DNA of 64,000 nt, taken from assembly GCA_003427395.1 (NCBI GenBank), contig BFEA01001105.1, forward strand, positions 75,170 to 139,169. Reading direction: 5' to 3'. Positions 11,359 to 22,186 of the stretch are shown here, one piece after another. Under the pieces are notes generated by a model. The model was not told the origin of the DNA. It worked only from the letters and a program-made list of their open reading frames with translations, and made no database searches. The DNA comes from Chara braunii (taxonomy: Eukaryota; Streptophyta; Charophyceae; Charales; Characeae). Positions within the stretch are counted from its first letter, which is position 1, and every line of letters starts with the position of its first letter. Made by a program: the position numbers and the translations under genes.

Positions 11359-11532
11359 AGTTGACCAGGAGAGTTGACAAGGCGTTGACCTGGTGTGACC
11401 GGGAGTCGACCGGCGTTGACCGGGTGTGACCGGGAGTTGACCGGGTGTGACCGGAGTTGACTGGGGGTTGACCAAGCATTGACCAAGTGTTGACCGAGGC
11501 GTTGACCAAGCCTGTTGACCACGACTTTGACC
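11359..11532 (+). repeat. TTGACC-rich minisatellite
   Basis: Twelve TTGAC cores, eleven of them TTGACC or TTGACT, occur in about 175 bp with GTGACC spacers. TTGAC[CT] is the W-box bound by WRKY transcription factors in plants. A regulatory role is inference. Confidence 0.75.
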
Positions 11533-12132
11533 AAGCTGGAGCCGGTATAATCTCGCCAAGCCTTCACCCTATCCCCTCGCCCTATGGATGTGCACACACC
11601 CTGTGGTACTTGCTGAGTCAAGTCTGTCTGTCTCTTCTTTCTGCATTGAGTCTATTCTGTCCAGGTGATAAGAACTCTATGGATGAAGGATAGGGCTTGT
11701 TGACCAAACCCACACGGGCTGAGTAGGGCTAAAGACTGTGTCTGACGGCTCGACTGTCCCGGAGGACACGAACCCTCCCAAGGACCGGTACTGACCGACG
11801 GGCTGCTCGGTGTGGCACGGTAGGCCCAAAATCCGAGTTGTGGGCTGCACAACAGGCCGTCTAAGTGTTGAGAAGACCTGCTGATCGCGTCGTCCTGTCT
11901 GCGACGTTAAATAATTCCTGAGGAGTTACGGGGGATCTCCTTAAATGCCTCTTGATCAGCAACATGTCTTGTAGTGACAGCCTTAGAGTAGGTCTAGGTT
12001 AGAGACCATAGTTGATAGGATCCTGTCCGGATTCTGTAAGTCTTAGATTGCGTCAGTAAGTGTGTCAGTCAGGGGGAGTAGAGTCTAAGTGGTGAGGAGT
12101 GGAACCGATTGTTTGGTTGTGCACCAATCACC

Positions 12133-12568
12133 ATGGTTGACACCCGAAGTGGGAAGGGTACTACACCCTCCGAGGCCGAGTAGGCCCGGATTGTCGCCAT
12201 CCTGAGGGAGAGGAAAGAGAAGAAGGAGCTCCTGCAACAGGCGAATTTAAAGGATATTGTAGAGGAGCAGGCGCCGAAGAAGAAGAGATTAGAGGAGGAG
12301 ATGTTAAGATTTCAGAAGGAGAAGATGATGCTCTTAGAGCGAGAGGAAGAAGAGAGGAGGAAGGCTGCAGAAGAAGAAGCAGCAACAGAGGAGGAGGAAG
12401 AAGAAGAAAAGCCCCCTTAAAGAAGACGTGGAGAAGAGAGAGGGGAGACAAGTGGCACGAAAGGGGAAGATGCATGGATGGAGAAGAAGATTACAAAGTG
12501 GGTGGCTAACTTATCGTTAGGGGAGGATGAGGAGGCACAGGAGGAGAGCGAAGCGTTTGCCAGGGAGT
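12133..12568 (+). pseudogene. gag: Element B gag, N-terminal coiled-coil part
   Basis: The start ATG at 12133 opens with MVDTRSGKGTTPSEAE, then a TAG at 12181. In the same frame a Lys/Glu/Arg-rich coiled coil continues to a TAA at 12418. Coding-like acidic sequence extends to 12568, where the X3 insertion begins. The order (short basic start, charged coiled coil, capsid) matches Element A gag. The two stops and the insertion make it non-functional. Confidence 0.75.
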
Positions 12569-12868
12569 TGTAGTGTGATTGCATGCTGATTGGGAGTTGA
12601 ATCATTGCAATGTCAACCCCTATATCGCCTCCACCAACAATGCATCCAATGTCGCTCGCCTACTGTGGCGCTCGATGCCCAAACGACTAACTCAACAGCA
12701 CCTATACTAGCATACGGTCTACGTGATGCAGCCTGGAACGCTTCAGCAGCAGACCGATGTACATGAAGATGTCAACCCTTGCAGACCTCCACATGAAACA
12801 CCAAGCACATGTCTCTCTACACCTCACTCATCCCCTCACTGTCCCTACATAGACACTACACAATCGCC

Positions 12869-13220
12869 CTGGACCATGACCATCTCCACTGCCTCCATCC
12901 AAGGGCCGCTTGATTATGACCGTCATGGAAGCTAAGCCCAACAGCTACTTCCCCAACGCCCGTTTGCACCATCTGGTCAGTGCAATGCCTTGTTGTGCCT
13001 TTGAGCAAAGCTAACGCGATCACGCCAAGCAAGAATGTGTCTGCGCTGGACCACGACCATCTCCATCAGCTCCATGCACAAGCAGCTTGACTATGACCNT
13101 TGTGCAAGCTGCGCCCAANAGCTACTTACCTAGTGCCCGTGTGCTCCGTCTGATCATCGCAATGCCTCGTGCCTTTGAGCAGAGCTAACGCATGCACATC
13201 TAGCCAAAATGTGTCCNNAC
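12869..13220. repeat. Two-copy tandem repeat, period 177 bp, in X3 LTR
   Basis: Copies start at 12869 and 13046 with CTGGACCAYGACCATCTCCA. Each ends near TTTGAGCARAGCTAACGC and a GCCAAGCA/GCCAAAAT...GTGTC segment. Several ambiguous bases lie in copy 2. Confidence 0.75.
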
Positions 13221-13493
13221 AGAGNCAGGCACTTTCCGTTATGGAAAGTGTCTGGTGGGTGAGGCTCTCTCTGTGGCCTGGATGCATGCCCAGCGTCTNA
13301 GTATATGTGCCAAGGGCCCTTCCACAATGTGCTTGGGGCTCAAATGTAAGGGTCTCGAGCCTCAACATCCTGGGTTGGGGGCATATTAAGTCGTCGGGTA
13401 AAGATCGATGGTTGAAGATGCTNCGAGGCTGCATCCAATGAGTGAGGCCCTTTCGATCCTCCGTAGGCTCACTTCCAACAACCAACTGCCAGC

Positions 13494-13593
13494 CTCAACC
13501 TCCCACGGGTTGTCAACCACCTGACGCCAGGCTCAGGGCCTCTCAACTTGCCCACAATAGACCCCAAGGCAGCGTTACCCGTGGGAGGTTGAG
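13494..13593. repeat. 17-bp perfect inverted repeat
   Basis: CTCAACCTCCCACGGGT (13494-13510) is matched by its exact complement at 13577-13593, with a 66-bp loop. A related GGCCTCTCAACTTGCCCAC sits inside the loop. It lies between the X3 LTR and integrase remnant. Confidence 0.85.
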
Positions 13594-13689
13594 AGGCCTA
13601 AAAAAGGCATTGCGTATGGGGCTTGTCTCTCCGGCACACCTAACAAGTTTCCCCGTACAACTTGGCATCTCTTATTATTGTGGGCCACC

Positions 13690-14181
13690 AGAACGGCTGC
13701 AGCAAGTTTGTTGCAATCTTCTTATAACCAAATGTATTGTGGCATCATGACACTCACCTAAAAAAAGATTGCACAAACACTCCCGGTTAGGTACACACAA
13801 ACGCTTATTCCCAGCCTCCTCAAGGAACAGCAGGCCATCGACCAACACAAACTCTTCAAAAGTTACTTTGTCCTTTGCCTCGAACTTGCGTATGATCTCA
13901 TCCATAAACGGATCCTCGCGATAGGCTTCCACCAAGGATCGAGTAAACATCATCCGAAATCCCAAACTTAATGACCAGCACACCAAGGAAGTCTGGCCTA
14001 CGCGACAGAGCATCAGCAACCTTGTTGTACCCTCCTTTGATGTACTGGGGGTTAGAAGTCATACTGCTCTACGACTTCAATTTAGCGTTTCAACACATAA
14101 GCAACCTTGTTGTACTCTCCTTTGATGTACTGGGGGTTCGAAATCATACTGTTGTACGACTTCAATTTAGCGTTCTCAGCC
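13690..14181 (-). pseudogene. pol: Family X RNase H / integrase zinc-region remnant
   Basis: The minus strand encodes the end of RNase H ([19 protein letters not shown], about 13970-14040), a linker, and LGECHDA, the start of the integrase HHCC site (about 13735-13750). An 85-bp tandem duplication repeats YIKGxYNKVA (14031-14116 and 14117-14181). The rest of integrase is absent. This belongs to a gypsy lineage distinct from Elements A and B. Confidence 0.7.
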
Positions 14182-15583
14182 TGTAGAGAGGAGGTGCAGG
14201 CGCAAGCTGAGGTCCCCGCCAAATTAGATAAGATTCTGGGGTATTTAGAGATTCTGAGCAAGGCGTGGGTAGAAGAACATCAGGCCGTTAAGGGTCAAGA
14301 TGTGACCCTGCACGCCATCCAATCTGGGTTTAGGGAGTTTGCGCGCGACGTGGTGACCCACGTCGGGACTGAAGTCAAGAAACTAAAGGAAGGCGCAGAG
14401 AAGTTCTGTGCTGGCGCCATTGAGGACGCCAAAGTTATGGTTGCGGCCGAAGCCGAAGCACGTCCCCGCAAGGAGCCAGTAAAGCTCAAATTTCCTGACG
14501 CCTATGGCGGGAAGAAGGAGGAAAATTTTGATAATTGGGAGGCTAGTGCTAACAGCTATGTGTACTTACAACACATCTTGTCTAAGGAACAAGTCCTCGT
14601 AGCCTTTCAGGCCTTGAAGGATGGTCCCTTGCGCGCGCGGCCGGTTGTGAAAACAACATGGTTGCATACTCTAAGACCAGCTCACTTCCCAGTTCCTCAA
14701 ACTCCTGAGGGAGCGATTTGCTGATCCCACGAGAGGCGTTAGGGTCTCTGATAAGCTACAAACCATTCACTCGCGATAGTGGAGGAGTGCGAAAGCACTC
14801 AAAGCTGTCATGGACGACTTGGTAGCCGTCCCGGACCATGGGGTCACAGAGACTCAGTTGGTCCAGTTATTCTATCGTGCCAGGCCAGAGCCCTTGAGAG
14901 GGCACTTCTTCGACAAGACCCAGCAGCCCAACATCACGTACGATGCGTTGAGTAGGAAAGTGGTCTTGTTTGAGTCCAAGTCCATGGCAATTTCCACTTT
15001 CTGGCACAAGGACTTAGACAAGGGCAAAAAGTGGAAAGGTCGTACCATCTCAGGCCATGTCAGGGCCAAGGATCATCTGATCCTTACTTTAGATGAAGGT
15101 GGTACTGATGAGGTCCCCTACAGTCAGATCGAGTGGGGCCTCGAGGAGGAGGACAGTAGCGTAGGTCAGGGAAGGTCCTATGCGGCTGTCACGGCTGGAG
15201 GGAGGCCGTGAGGTAGAGGAGGAGGCCAGGGCCAAAGGGGCCAGGCCATGGGAGGCCGAGGATCGGGCGCACAGGGGGTTGGCGGTCAAGGGAACCGTCA
15301 AGCGGGAGGTAGGGGTCAAGGTCACCCGCCGAATTGCCAAGGTCCTAGTCGGTCTCCACAGCGACGAGGTGGCAGGTCACCTAAAAGGTCAGGAGGTTGG
15401 CACCCAGGCTGGCCACAAGGCCGGCCCTGGGAAGATCTGGGCCTAGATCAGAAAGTGTGGCAGCATCGGATGGAGCAGGGGCAGTGCATTTATTGTGGTG
15501 ACCCTTCCCATATCATAAAATATTGTCCTAAGCATAGACAGGCCCGTTGGGTTGCCCAAGAGTCAAAAGGCAGCTGTCGGTAG
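14182..15583 (+). pseudogene. gag: Element B gag, capsid and CCHC part, broken
   Basis: Gag resumes right of X3. A coiled coil (14190-14450) leads into a capsid-like region (KLKFPDAYGGKKEENFDNWE, about 14485-14545). A frameshift near 14650 and a TAG at about 14779 break the capsid, which continues at 14780-15210 with homology to Element A (SRKVVLFESKSMAISTFWHKD). A TGA at 15209 and a shift precede a Gly/Arg-rich tail and an intact CX2CX4HX4C knuckle (C-I-Y-C...H...C, about 15487-15530). The final TAG is at 15581. Pol overlaps in the -1 frame. Confidence 0.85.
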
Positions 15584-18500
15584 GGGTCGCAACTGCCCCT
15601 ACTACTAGGCTATGTGGGGAAGCGAGCGCGCACGTACAGGAAACTCCCACACCACATGTGCCTTCGGCAGAGGTTGCAGGCTCGTGCCTAGTTAGCTGTC
15701 TAAAGACTGCTTGTGTCGGCGTCTCTTTAGGCACGTCCCTCACAGGCGTGGCAGAAGAGTTAAAGGAGAGGATGCCAGCCTGGGCCAAAATGGAGAAAGA
15801 CAGTAAAGGGCAGCTTGTGTTAGTGGATGTAGAAGTGTTCAGGAGTAGAGTAGGGGCCCTTATAGATTCAGGGGCTACCCGTAGTTACAGTAGCCGAGGA
15901 GCGTTGAAAAAGCTAAGGCTAGGATTGAAAGTCCAAAAGTTGACAGACCCCATAGTCAGTGTCCTCGCAGACAACCGCACTATGCGTGTTGAGGACTACG
16001 TAGAGGGAGTCCAGGCGTACTTTCGCCTAGAGAAAGATGGGAAGGTGGAGAAAGTTCTCCATTCCCTGACTCTCCTCGTACAGGATGACCTTCCATTTGA
16101 CATAGTCCTAAGCATGGACTGGGGAGAGGCAGCAGGGGCCACACTCCACTTGAGAGAGCATGAGTGTAGGCTCCCTAGTCTGCCATGTGAGGTTCAGACA
16201 ACCCGTCTGTTCCATGTGTCAGGAGTAGACAACTCCTTGGCACATTGCTGTCTCAGTGCTCCCGCGTTCACGCGACTAGTCAGAAAGGAGCAGTTAGAAG
16301 ACCAGGTCTTTGTAGTATATGTTAGACCTGTCACCGAGCCTAAGGAAGGGGATAGTTCCACGGATCCAGCCATTGCCAAACTGCAGGAAAAGTTTAAAGA
16401 CTTAGCTGAGCCGCCGACAGGAGTAGTGCCGCGGCCGATCCAGCACAGGATAGAGATAGAGTCTGGCAGTAGAACTCCTAAGGGAGCAGTCTATAGGATG
16501 TCCCATAGAGAGTGAGAGGAGCTGCGCAAGCAGTTGGACGAGCTCCTTGAGAAAGGTTGGATTAGGCCCAGTTCGTCTCCCTTTGGAGCACCAGTTTTGT
16601 TCGTCCCCAAAAAGGAAGGAGAGTTGCGCATGTGTATAGACTATAGGGGTCTGAATGCGATTACAGTTAAAAATGTTGAACCACTGCCCAGGATAGACGA
16701 TCTCTTAGATTGGGTGCAGGGTTGTAAGTATTTTTCAAAGATAGATTTGAAGTCCAACTACCATCAGATAGAGGTCCATCCTGATGATCAGTACAAGACT
16801 GCGTTCCAGACTCGTTATGGGCATTATGAGTTCATAGTGATGCCCTTTGGACTGACCAATGCGCCAGCTACGTTTCAGCGTTGTATGAATGATCTGTTTA
16901 GGCCTTGGTTAGATAGATTCGTCGTAGTGTATATAGACAATATCTTAGTATTCAGTAGGACCCTCCAGGAGCACCAGGGTCATTTGAGGCAGGTCTTGGA
17001 GAAGCTAAGAGAAGCTAACTTCAAGATCAATGCAAAGAAGTGCGAGTGGGCCAAGACACAAGTACTGTACTTGGGCCACGTGTTAGACGGAGATGGCATT
17101 AAGCCTGCGGATAGTAAGATAGCGACGATTAGAGATTGCCCGACGCCCGGCACATTGAGTGAGTTGCGGTCGTTCTTAGGTCTGGCTAACTATTATAGGA
17201 AGTTCCTGAGGAACTTCTCCACTATCGCCGCTCCCCTTCGCAGGTTGCTTAAGAAAGAGGCAATCTGGCAATGGGATAAGGACTGTACGTCTACGCTAAA
17301 GAAATTAAAGCGCGCGTTGAGAGAGTACCCTGTCCTCAAAGTAGCAGATCCGTCTTTGCCATTTGTCGTCACCACGGACGTGAGTCAGTATGGAATAGGT
17401 GCCATGTTGCAGCAAGACGACGACAATGGCTACAGACTCGTAGAGTTCATGTTACCGAGGATGCCCTCAGAGAAGGTTGCTACCTCGACGTACGAGAGAG
17501 AACTCTACGCTCATAGGCAAGCTTTAGAGCATTGGAAGCATTACCTGCTTGGGAGGCACTTCAAAGTGTACTCCGACCATGAGACTCTTAGATGGTTGAA
17601 GACACAAGCCAAGATGACACCTACGTTGACTAGGTGGGCCGCTGAGATAGACCAATATGACTTCGAGCTCAAGCCAGTGAAGGGCAAGTACAATGTAGTT
17701 GCGGATGCTCTAAGTAGGAGGTCAGACTACTTTGGAGCCATAGTTCACTATCTGGACATAGGGCGTGACCTTCAAGAAAAAGTTAGACAGGTGTATGCGT
17801 AGGACCCTATCTGTAGTGACCTCCTCAAGAAAGTCAAGGAGGCCCCAAAGACTGAGCCAGATTACCGCACTACAGAGGGGTTATTATTTGAGACGACTAA
17901 CGAGTAGACCGCCTATGCGTTCCCAACAATGAGATCGACAGCCTGATCCTAGGGGAATGTCATGATACAGAGGGACACTTTGGTTGGCAAAAGACCTTAG
18001 CCAATCTGATGCACGCGTACACATGGCCAGGAATGAAGAACGACTGCATAGAGTATGTCCGCAGTTGTAAAGTCTATCAGAGGAACAAGACCACTACGCG
18101 TGCCCCTCTAGGTCTTCTCAGACCCTTGCCTATTCCAGACCAGCCTGGAGATTCAGTCTCCATTGACTTCATGGATGCCGGTGTCAAGAGTAGGCATGGC
18201 AAGAGCCAAGTCATGGTTGTAGTTGATAGATTTAGCAAATATGTTATTTTTGTTCCTTTGCCTGCAGAGGCACGCACCGAGTTAGTGATTAAGAAGTTCT
18301 TTGATTTTTGGGTTAGCGAGCATGGCGTCCCGTTGTCTATTGTTAGTGATAGAGATACTAGTTTTACCAGCCAGAACTGGCAGAAGCTAATGGGAGTTTA
18401 TGGATCTAAGTTGTTGATGTTGTATGGCCGCCATCCAGAGACTAACGGTCAGACCGAGCAGATGAACAAGATCCTGCAGCGAGTTCTGCGCATGTACATT

Positions 18501-19253
18501 AGACCCGATCAGATTAATTGGGACGAGATGTTACCCAAGGTAGCCAGTGCATACAATAACAGCGTGCATTTGTCCACCTGCCGAGCTCCCAACGAGTTGC
18601 ACAAGTCCTTTAGACCACGTAGACCGTTTGAGGGACTTAACCGGGATCAGATTCACAGGCTACCGCCTGGTACCAGGGAGTTCGCGATACAGCATGAGAA
18701 AGAGATAGCCACTGTTGTTGAGAACCTCAGGAAGGCCCAACACCGGATGATAGAACAGGCTAATAAGCACCGTCGCCCATCGCAGTTTCAGGTAGGCGAC
18801 CTGGTCTGGGTCAAGTCTAAAGAGTTTGCGCCTGAGGAGAACATCTCGCAGAAGTTACTGCCCGCATATAGAGGACCGTGGCCAGTTCTAGAAGTTAAGG
18901 GCGGAGAGGATGGACCGTCCTATACTATAGAGATCCCAGCACACCTCCACACCTACCCTATGTTTCACGCATCAAAGTTGCTGCCGTGTGTCACAAGTCA
19001 ACAGTTTCCATCTAGACGGCCCATGATCCCTCCAGACATGGACGGAAGGTATGACATTGACGGCATTGTAGGTGAAGATGTGTTCAGAACAGGAGGTAGA
19101 GGTCGTCCACAAAAGCAATATAAGGTCCGGTTTGCGTATCAAGAACAGGAGGACGACCGCTGGTTCACTAGAGCAGAACTTCTAGAGACAGCTCCCGATA
19201 TCGTTAGAGCCTACGAGCGAGATAAGAAAGGTAAAGGTCCTACCTTAGACTAA
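15538..19253 (+). pseudogene. pol: Element B pol with chromodomain, damaged
   Basis: The frame opens at 15538 and overlaps gag by 46 bases. Protease (about 15800-16150) keeps DSGAT. RT (16550-17250) keeps FVPKK and PFGLTNAP, but its catalytic YxDD box reads YIDN. RNase H follows (17365-17740). Integrase has H-H-C, but the last zinc Cys is Tyr (CKVYQR, about 18068-18085); the DDE core is intact with D(35)E spacing. The C-terminus (18790-19250) ends in a chromodomain-like module (QKQYKVRF...DRWFTRAELLETAP) that could guide insertion to marked chromatin. Breaks are a TGA at 16513, TAG at 17800 and one indel near 17909. Only these few lesions stand between this copy and an open frame. Confidence 0.9.
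19030..19250 (+). other. Chromodomain-like C-terminus of Element B integrase
   Basis: The segment DIDGIVGEDVFRTGG...QKQYKVRFAY..DDRWFTRAELLETAPDIVRAYE has the strand, strand and C-terminal helix pattern of retrotransposon chromodomains. A Trp sits where an aromatic cage residue is expected. Assignment rests on pattern only. Confidence 0.7.
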
Positions 19254-19291
19254 GTTCTTCTCGGAGGACCTCGAATTTAGGCCGGCGGGAG

Positions 19292-20256
19292 TGAAACGGT
19301 ATTCACCAGTTCGCAGTAGCCGATGCAGATCCCAGGGCTCGATCCCTAGTCCCCCACCTTACCTGTGTACAGCATCTGTGTCGACCCCTGGAGTTGAACC
19401 CGTGACCTGTGTATTTGTAACAGTTGGTAGACTGTCGTAGGGTCCATAGGTAGCAGGGGTTCGATCTGTAGACCTGTCGAGTAGGAGTCTTAGTCAGGTC
19501 TAGAAGTCNTAGCNGTAGATTTCCCGAAGGGTCAAGGTCGTAGCTGCTACANTCCGGAAAGGTCAAGGTCGTAGCTGCTACAATATCGAAAGGCCAAGTC
19601 TACGGCCTTCCGGAAGGTCTGAGTAGTGGCCTTTCGAAGTTGCTCATGTTTAGACTGAGGCAAGTGGGCAAATGGTAGAGTCTAGACTGAGCCAAGTGGG
19701 CAAGTGGTGGAGTCTACCCGTGCTGAGTCAGCAGTCCCAGTCCCAGTCAGTCCTAGTCCAGTCAAGCAAGTACCGCATGNGACTCTGTGCACTACGGNCA
19801 TGGGAAAGGGCCAGACCAACGAGCTGCAGAAGTATAAATCAAGAGGCAGCGCCCAGCCATTCATTCATTCCTGCGTGAGCCCTGCGGAAGCGCTGCCACA
19901 TCGACTTGTGCTAGGTGGTCTGCAGTGAGCCCGAAGATGAAGTGGGCGAGAGAGAAGGAGGGTAGCCATAGCGATAGGGTAGCAGCGGCCATAGCCGCCA
20001 TAGCTGTAGTTAGAGTTCAGTGTGTGAGTGTGTGAGAGTGAACAGAGTATCGCGTGTGGGATATCCAGGGTGATCCCGTGTATGCGAACAGAGAGTTGTT
20101 GGGGCGCTGTGTCGCCACAGCCATTTGAAGTGAACTTGTATCTGAGTTGCGTTCTTGGTGGCCATATCTCTGAGTTCGAAGTGGGCGCTTGTCGCCAGTT
20201 TGCTGCGCCACTGTTTGCATGCATGTAAAGTGTGAATGAAAGCGAGTCTGATTCCA
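19292..20256 (+). repeat. Element B 3' LTR
   Basis: Matches the 5' LTR, including identical positions of ambiguous bases. The purine tract before it (GGCGGGAG, 19284-19291) is weak. TATA box at 19833-19839. Confidence 0.93.
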
Positions 20257-20589
20257 TTCAGGGGCCCGCCTTCACTTAGGGCGGGAACATGCTTGCTTGT
20301 AGAAGCTGTATGCGGGTATGCCGCAGGTTCAAATCCTCGCAGATGCATGTAAAATGGAAATGACAATAATAATAATCGAGCACCAATTGGAACCTTCGCT
20401 TGTGTGCACAAGGGCCCACACCTGTCCCCGGGTGATGTAGAACAAGCCAGCCCAGTCCTCGCATTTCTATCCACTCTTACAGTGTGATTCAATTTCCCCG
20501 CTGAAGTATCTTTAACGACGGTCTGGTGCTTGTCGATCCCCCATAGGGCTGGCTGTTCCAACACCCCCTCATGCGTGCTCTACCCCCAT
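20257..20589. other. Unassigned sequence right of Element B, with tRNA-like motif
   Basis: This continues the pre-insertion target of Element B. It starts with a CCCGCC/GGCGGG hairpin (about 20264-20283). A TGCGG/CCGCA hairpin then adjoins GGTTCAAATCC at about 20329, which fits the Pol III B-box and resembles the variable arm plus T-arm of a tRNA. No full cloverleaf could be folded. A minus-strand frame crosses into the Element B LTR and is likely fortuitous. Confidence 0.3.
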
Positions 20590-21106
20590 GGGTTGGCATG
20601 GTGTCCGTGACCCGTGCTTCGACCAGGGCCCTTCAGACGCAACGCCCTGTCCCACCGGATGTACCAGCAGGAAGAATGTAGACTCTCAAGGTAGAGTGCT
20701 CACAACTCCTATCCAGAAGAGGACTCTCAATACGGACTCTCTCCCTCACGGTAAGAAGAGATCGAGATGGGAAGATAGGGTCAGAACAACGTACCTGGAG
20801 ATAGCTGCCCCCAACCACATATTTCTCACCAATTGAGCCAACGTACATTTTGATGACCACTCATAGCCTTGGCACCACCCACAATACAATGCAGTGCCAC
20901 CTCAGGACAAATGCCCCATCAGCATGCCCTCATCATTCCACATTAACCCGCTGTAACCTATCAGCCTTCCTGGCAGTTCCTGCCCACTCCCCTCTACCCA
21001 GGATGGACAATCATCAGCCAGCGTCGAAGTATCCTTACTGGGGAGAAGCTTCGCCAGCACACCAAGTAGCCAAGACATCAGTGCCAGTATGGCGATATCT
21101 GAATCA
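20590..21106 (-). other. Family X copy X2: leader
   Basis: Homologous to the X1 leader (see 7976-8748), on the minus strand. No coding region was recognised. Confidence 0.6.
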
Positions 21107-21118
21107 GCTCCAATACCA
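21107..21118 (-). promoter_or_regulatory. Family X copy X2 primer binding site
   Basis: The minus strand reads TGGTATTGGAGC, two bases off the Met-tRNA site, in the same place as in X1. Confidence 0.65.
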
Positions 21119-21121
21119 AAT

Positions 21122-21880
21122 AGCAAGGAAAATGAGCGAGAGCGATAGACAGAACACCAAATTGCAATACCGCACTGAAGATCAGCTAGCCGTGTCCAAA
21201 GCAGAAAGCAGAATGCACTGAGATACAAGCCGGATAAGAGCAATGAACTGAACTCAAAGGTCAATGTGAGCCTCTTCCCACAATCATCAACAATGTATCT
21301 AGTGTCACCCTTCTTGATTGTCGCCCAGTTCCCAGACTACCTCTACTCAGACCTAGGCTAGCCTACCCTACGAAATGCAGGAATCACTTGCAGCCGAAGA
21401 CCAGTGTACGTGACGAAGCCGCCCATGCAGACTGCTGCATACGCAAGGTATGTGTCTCTTCTCCCTCTCTCACCTCATCATCTTCTTTACCCACCATGTG
21501 TGCCTCCTACCCAAAGACCACCATCGTCCACACCAGCTTGCTCTCGAGCAGGCCCGGCTATGGCCACTGGCGCTCGCTGCTCAGGAGCGCCCCCACCACT
21601 ATGCGCCCACGTGCGCCCTCCAGCCAGCTCCCTGGCTGCCCACCTGCGCTGTGATCCAGCAGCGTGGTCGCGAGGTCGAGCAGAGCCAGAATGAGGCCCC
21701 CAGCAGCCGACCACTTTCCTATGTGGAAAGTGCACTGCTGTGCTGACCTGCTTCGGGGCTGGAGGCCGCGTTCCCAGAAGCCTCGCTTCGGGCCAAAGTG
21801 TCTGCGCCCAGGCGCAATGCTAACAATGGCCTGGGCCCGCAACAGTTAAGCGTCCCAACCGTGCGCCCTGGCCAGTGTCA
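21122..21880 (-). repeat. Family X copy X2: LTR
   Basis: Starts AGCAAGGAAAATGAGC where X1 has TGCAAGGAAAATGAGC. It shares the TCAACAATG, AAGGTATGTG and GGGCCAAAGTGTCT blocks with X1. A perfect 8-bp hairpin lies at 21712-21732. The outer end is approximate. Confidence 0.6.
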
Positions 21881-22186
21881 CTCTCTGCAATTCTATTGGC
21901 CTAAAGGCCATTAATCAATGTCTCCCTCTCGGCTCCCTCATCCAGAATAGAGAGAACTGTCAAACGGTGTGTTCAAAATGTGTTTCGGTTGACTTGCCGG
22001 TGGAAGAGGAACTGGACTTATGCTCCCGAGAATGGATATAGAGCCAGGTCCGTAAGGCCCCATTTTATTGAGTAAAAAAAGAGATAATGCTGGACAGGCA
22101 ATCTAGAATCTGATCATTTCTGCCAAAGTCTGATGTGGGATTGAGTAGTCACAATGCTGCATGTCATTCTTGTGTCATGAGGCAGG
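21881..22186 (+). other. Sequence before the dynein exon
   Basis: No repeat or coding region was recognised. The right part may be intron; it ends in a possible acceptor (ATGAGGCAG) just before 22187. Confidence 0.3.

Larger units (their letters stand above)
10676..12132 (+). other. Element B leader with GA repeat, gap and TTGACC array
   Basis: This is the non-coding leader between PBS and gag. It holds a (GA)n microsatellite (10933-11014), a 120-base assembly gap (11015-11134), purine-rich sequence, and a cluster of TTGAC words (11359-11532). Long open frames here are products of low-complexity repeats and the gap. Confidence 0.7.
12574..14181 (-). mobile_element. Family X copy X3, internally deleted, inside Element B gag
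   Basis: TGTAG occurs at both edges (12569-12573 and 14182-14186), consistent with a 5-bp target duplication. On the minus strand it reads RNase H end and integrase zinc region (14181-13690), a short linker with an inverted repeat, then an LTR (13440-12574). It thus looks like a 5'-truncated element that also lost the integrase core. The LTR relation to X1 and X2 rests on shared blocks and the CACTTTCC hairpin at 13230-13250. Confidence 0.65.
9698..20256 (+). mobile_element. Element B, complete Ty3/gypsy retrotransposon
   Basis: Two 965-bp LTRs begin TGAAA and end CCA (9698-10662 and 19292-20256). They flank a Met-tRNA PBS, gag and pol with a C-terminal chromodomain. The 4-bp target duplication TTCA sits at 9694-9697 and 20257-20260. 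Gag is interrupted by X3 (12574-14181), and pol has stops and one frameshift, so this copy is not autonomous. The LTRs differ at about 12 sites, nearly all in the last 260 bp. Confidence 0.92.

Noticed and set aside
10784-11621. Long Ser/Leu or Arg/Glu repeat open frames on both strands
   Set aside because: They come from the (GA)n microsatellite and the N gap, with no domain or conservation.
20010-20564. 184-codon minus-strand frame
   Set aside because: It crosses the Element B 3' LTR border at 20256, so at least a third is LTR; nothing supports translation.
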